Source: Lucifuga dentata
Lineage: Eukaryota; Chordata; Actinopteri; Ophidiiformes; Bythitidae
NCBI GenBank assembly: GCA_014773175.1
Contig: VXCM01000313.1
Span: 62,001 to 126,000 of the forward strand
Direction of reading: 5' to 3'
Length of the DNA stretch: 64,000 nt
The notes under the pieces were generated by a model that was not told the DNA's origin, ran no database searches, and saw nothing but the letters and a program-made list of their open reading frames with translations. Numbering within the stretch: the first letter of the stretch is position 1; each line of letters starts with the position of its first letter. The translations under genes were made by a program, and so were the position numbers. Of the stretch, positions 60,771 to 64,000 are shown in pieces.

Positions 60771-63700
60771 AGTAAACAGTCTCTTTGGTAATGGCAACTC
60801 CCATGTCAGCTGAGAAACCAGACCCAGTTAGACCTGCAACATCACAAAACTGAATACTTTATGGCTGGACAGGCTTGCTTCACAAGGTGCTCTTGAAATG
60901 CCGTCTTTGTCATTGCCTGCTAATTCATATATCCTCATCCTTATCGTCATCATCGTCGGATATTAGATTAATTAACTGGCTCGTCATCAGATTAAGTAAA
61001 GTGGTGCTGAAAGTGAATTTGAGGCAAGGAATGCACAACAAACAATGCCTATTGATTCCTCTGAGAGCAAACCACTGGAGACAATGAGATCTGTTGTTTA
61101 GCATCCATGGACACAGACATGCACACCGACACACACAAATGCAAACCTGTACAAAACAAACACAATCCATTAAGTGTCCTGACAGAGCGTTCTTAATCTA
61201 TGATCAGTATCTGACTGTGTGCATCACTGCATCTCTGTGTGTGTGTGTGTGTGTGTGAGTGTGTGTGTGTAAGGATGTGGTAAATTCAATAGCAGAGAGG
61301 ATAATAGCCCGCCTTATGTTTTAATGAGTGGGCCATTGGTTCACATTTATGATGTCTGAGTCAATATGATGAAACATAGTCAGACTCCACAGCTCACTGA
61401 CTACATTTTCCATACATTGAGTGCAACAAATCCTCTGCTGTATTCCCTGCCTCTGTCTTTGCATGTATATTACACTGTACATACATACAAGACAGAATAT
61501 AGTTCATTTCTCTTCTTCCACCACTTTGTTAATTATGTATGCCATTAATGTGAGGCACACATAGTACCAATGCATAACTTCTACATCAGTGTACAACATT
61601 ATCTTCTCTTGACCAATTTTATCTCCTACATTAGTTATCTGTATAATTTTTCATTTAGTTATAGTCATGGCCATGGAGGAAAGGCCATTTAGTGCTTTGT
61701 GCTGAGGTCTGTTTCTAATACACCAAAGGCAAATAGACCCACTGCAGTCAAACTGATTAAAAAAAAAAAAGCTAGAAAGTGAGGTAACCTGATAGAGATA
61801 GTGGCAAGAGAGAGAAGAAAGAGGGCTGATAGTGTATTATTAAATGTTATAGCCTTCGGTCTCTCTCCCTCAAACGTAGAGAGGTTTAAGATGTCTGGGC
61901 AGTAAGCAGAAGCTGGTGCAACTAGGATGTAGAAAAAAAGCTTATGTTGACACATGTACTACCAGACAGAACAATTAAATAACAAAAACAGTTATTACTA
62001 ACTCCATGACCAGCAACAATGGACTACGGGTGGACACCACAGCTTTGTTTCCTCTATAATGAATTCTACGATAAAGAGAAAATAATAGAAGCAGGTAAAT
62101 GTTACAGTAAATTTCAGACTCATTCAGTTGAGAGTATGAGCAGTGTAATATGGAACATGTCTATCATCGTAGAAGATGTCTTACACAGCAAAAGCTATGT
62201 CAGACTGAATGTCAGACTCTGCTCAAAGGGGCTGAAATATGGTTGTAACAGAAGGAACATACACAGAAGCACTTCTGTGATAAAGGCTTAGCCTGTCAGC
62301 ACAGATACTGTACAACCATGCACATAATCCTGTCTATGCAGCAGATCCTAGATCATCACCAACACACACACACACACATAAACATCATGAATTTAAAACC
62401 GCATTCATGTGCACACCTGCACGAAACTTTGTTATCTTTACTGTTATGACCCACCAGATCAGCATGGATGAGATCAACACATTCCACTAGCCTCTCCTAG
62501 ATAGAAACTGATCTGAGTACCTGCAGGATAGGTTTGTCTTGTGGTTTGACAAAGTCTCAACAATGCAATCCACTGCAAATCTGTTTGTACTGAATATGCA
62601 TTCATGAGCGTCCTTAGTTATGATTACGTGTGTCCGTGCTACTGTCTGCGCCACCCTGAATCCCTCTAAGTCACAACAACATTCCTCATCATTGCCCCGA
62701 CCATGGACACACCACCAAGAGGAAACCCAGAGGCGAGAGGGAGGAGGGAAAGGAGGAGAGCAGAGGTGGTAAGGAGAGAGACAAAGAGAGAAGCAGGAAA
62801 GACGGCTAGAAATCTGAAGCTCTGCAGATCCTCTGGATTCCTCATCCTCATTTGAAATTTACCAGAATGATCATGCAAGTATTTGTAGAGTTTTAGAATT
62901 CTTGTATTTGAGTGCCAAATGGCCAGCTATTATCATACATAACAAAACACTTTCAGTTTGTTTAAGCAAGATCAATATGGGCAAAGGTAACTCCTGAGAG
63001 ACATAAAACCATTACAGGACAATCTCACTCCATCTCACAGTGCTGTAAAGTATGTAACTACTTACTTTTTACTCCAGTTTCAACATCGACAAGCAGAAAC
63101 CCTCCATTTACTGGGTATCTTCCTCTCTCTCTCTCTTTCTGTCTCTTGCTCTTGCCCCTCTTTCCTTCTCTCTTCAACTTTCTTCCTCTCTCTAAGTTAC
63201 TCCCCCTCTGTCAGACGCATGCAAACACTCAGTCACACACACACGCACACACACACACACACTCCCACAGACAGAGCCACCCTCTCACACAGTCTCTCCT
63301 CCCGCGACCCGGAATGCTTGGCAAGGTTCTACTGTACTGAAATACTGTGCTCGCCATATAAGGTAGCAGCAGCTTCACATGTCACACACAATTTACATGC
63401 AGTGGGGCGGGAGTTTGCCTTAGACATCGCCACACAGAGGAACACACTTGCAAAACCATGCTTCTCCCATAGGCTGAGGCAGCAAGAGAGGGGCGAGGTA
63501 AAAGAGAATCAAATTTGTACATTGTCCTTGTTAACCAGGCCCTGCAGGATAACTCCCAACATGTCCAATGTTGAGTCAGATGAAGGGAATGAAAGCTGAG
63601 TGGGCGATGTATTGATCCACTTCACTGCTTCCTGGAACAACCACTGCCCTCAAACGCACACGGACGGACACGCACACATACACCAGCAAATTTTTGCAAA

Positions 63701-64000
63701 GTAGCACTACCCTCAGGAAGTAGCTATTGTGTGACTGTGACTGTCTGCTTTAAGCCAGTAATGTATCTTTCTGTGTGTGTGTGTGTCTATAAACCAAGCC
63801 GTAACAATTACATGTTAACCCTGTGGCCCACATCCTGAACACCACACACACATTACACAGTAAGGCAAACCCCATATGTCTACCTATGCTCCAATGCACA
63901 GGCGCTTACTTTGGAAAGTAAAGACTGCAGCACCCAGAGGAGGAAAGATCTAGATAGACCAATGAGAAACCCTTGGGAAGGACAGACAGAAATACAGAGA

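Larger units (their letters stand above)
56101..64000. other. Upstream or 5' intronic region of mbnl1, no gene recognised
   Basis: 56.1-56.45 kb is GC-richer with a (GGT)n-like patch and may hold more leader or a promoter. The rest is simple repeats (poly-A/(AAAAC)n at 57,240, (GA)n(AGA)n at 57,736, (CTG)n at 60,054, (GT)n near 61,238, CA-rich at 63,230), a LINE tail (60,430-60,770) and unique sequence. Open frames here are low-complexity or lack splice sites and domains. Mammalian MBNL1 has distant alternative first exons, which could lie here or beyond the window, but I cannot identify one. Confidence 0.5.

Overview
This is a stretch of vertebrate nuclear DNA, most likely from a ray-finned (teleost) fish. 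Genes are sparse and split by large AT-rich introns. Microsatellites are dense, there are decayed LINEs and a dispersed repeat widespread in teleost genomes, and the readable proteins are clearly vertebrate. Every gene I can identify is on the minus strand, so transcription runs from right to left.

Three genes are supported. (1) mbnl1 (muscleblind-like 1, a CCCH zinc-finger splicing regulator) runs from a long leader and start codon near 55.6 kb to its stop at 29,690. I could place nine coding exons of 174, 171, 219, 240, 54, 154, 36, 92 and 57 nt. All have GT/AG borders, all phases agree, and together they give a complete protein of about 398 residues. The small 54-nt (nuclear localisation) and 36-nt exons are retained. 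(2) rap2b, a Ras-family GTPase of 182 residues, is an intact intronless gene at 22,885-23,433. (3) kcnab1 (voltage-gated potassium channel beta-1 subunit) is present only as two alternative first exons, at 13,790-14,043 (Kv-beta-1.2-like) and 6,308-6,522 (Kv-beta-1.1-like). Both stop in the same phase two bases into an Arg codon. The shared aldo-keto-reductase-like core must lie left of base 1.

Layout: 1-6,307 kcnab1 intron; 6,308-14,043 the two first exons and the interval between them; 14,044-22,884 kcnab1 upstream region and rap2b 3' side, with transposon remains; 22,885-23,433 rap2b; 23.4-26 kb rap2b promoter side with two decayed LINE fragments; about 26-29.7 kb probable mbnl1 3' UTR; 29.7-37.2 kb a cluster of eight mbnl1 exons; 37.2-55.4 kb one large mbnl1 intron with a nested miniature transposon; 55.4-56.1 kb first coding exon and leader with minimal upstream ORFs; 56.1-64 kb upstream or 5' intronic sequence with simple repeats and a LINE tail.

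The genes do not form a pathway. They are linked by old synteny: the human order MBNL1 - RAP2B - KCNAB1, all in one direction, is kept, but here it is packed into about 50 kb without the genes that lie between them in human. The most useful non-coding signals are in mbnl1: YGCY motifs packed just upstream of the 54-nt exon (fitting self-regulated splicing), TGCATG (RBFOX-type) motifs in and just before the 36-nt exon, and the minimal uORFs of the leader.

The sequence is a draft: 16 single N characters mark contig joins, and several are flanked by exact duplications of about 61-66 bp that are probably artefacts. I saw no CRISPR array, rRNA or convincing tRNA gene, and no system I would call wholly new. 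The nearest to a new element is a ~575-bp terminal-inverted-repeat transposon family flanked by TTAA, present in five copies, one of them inserted inside another.
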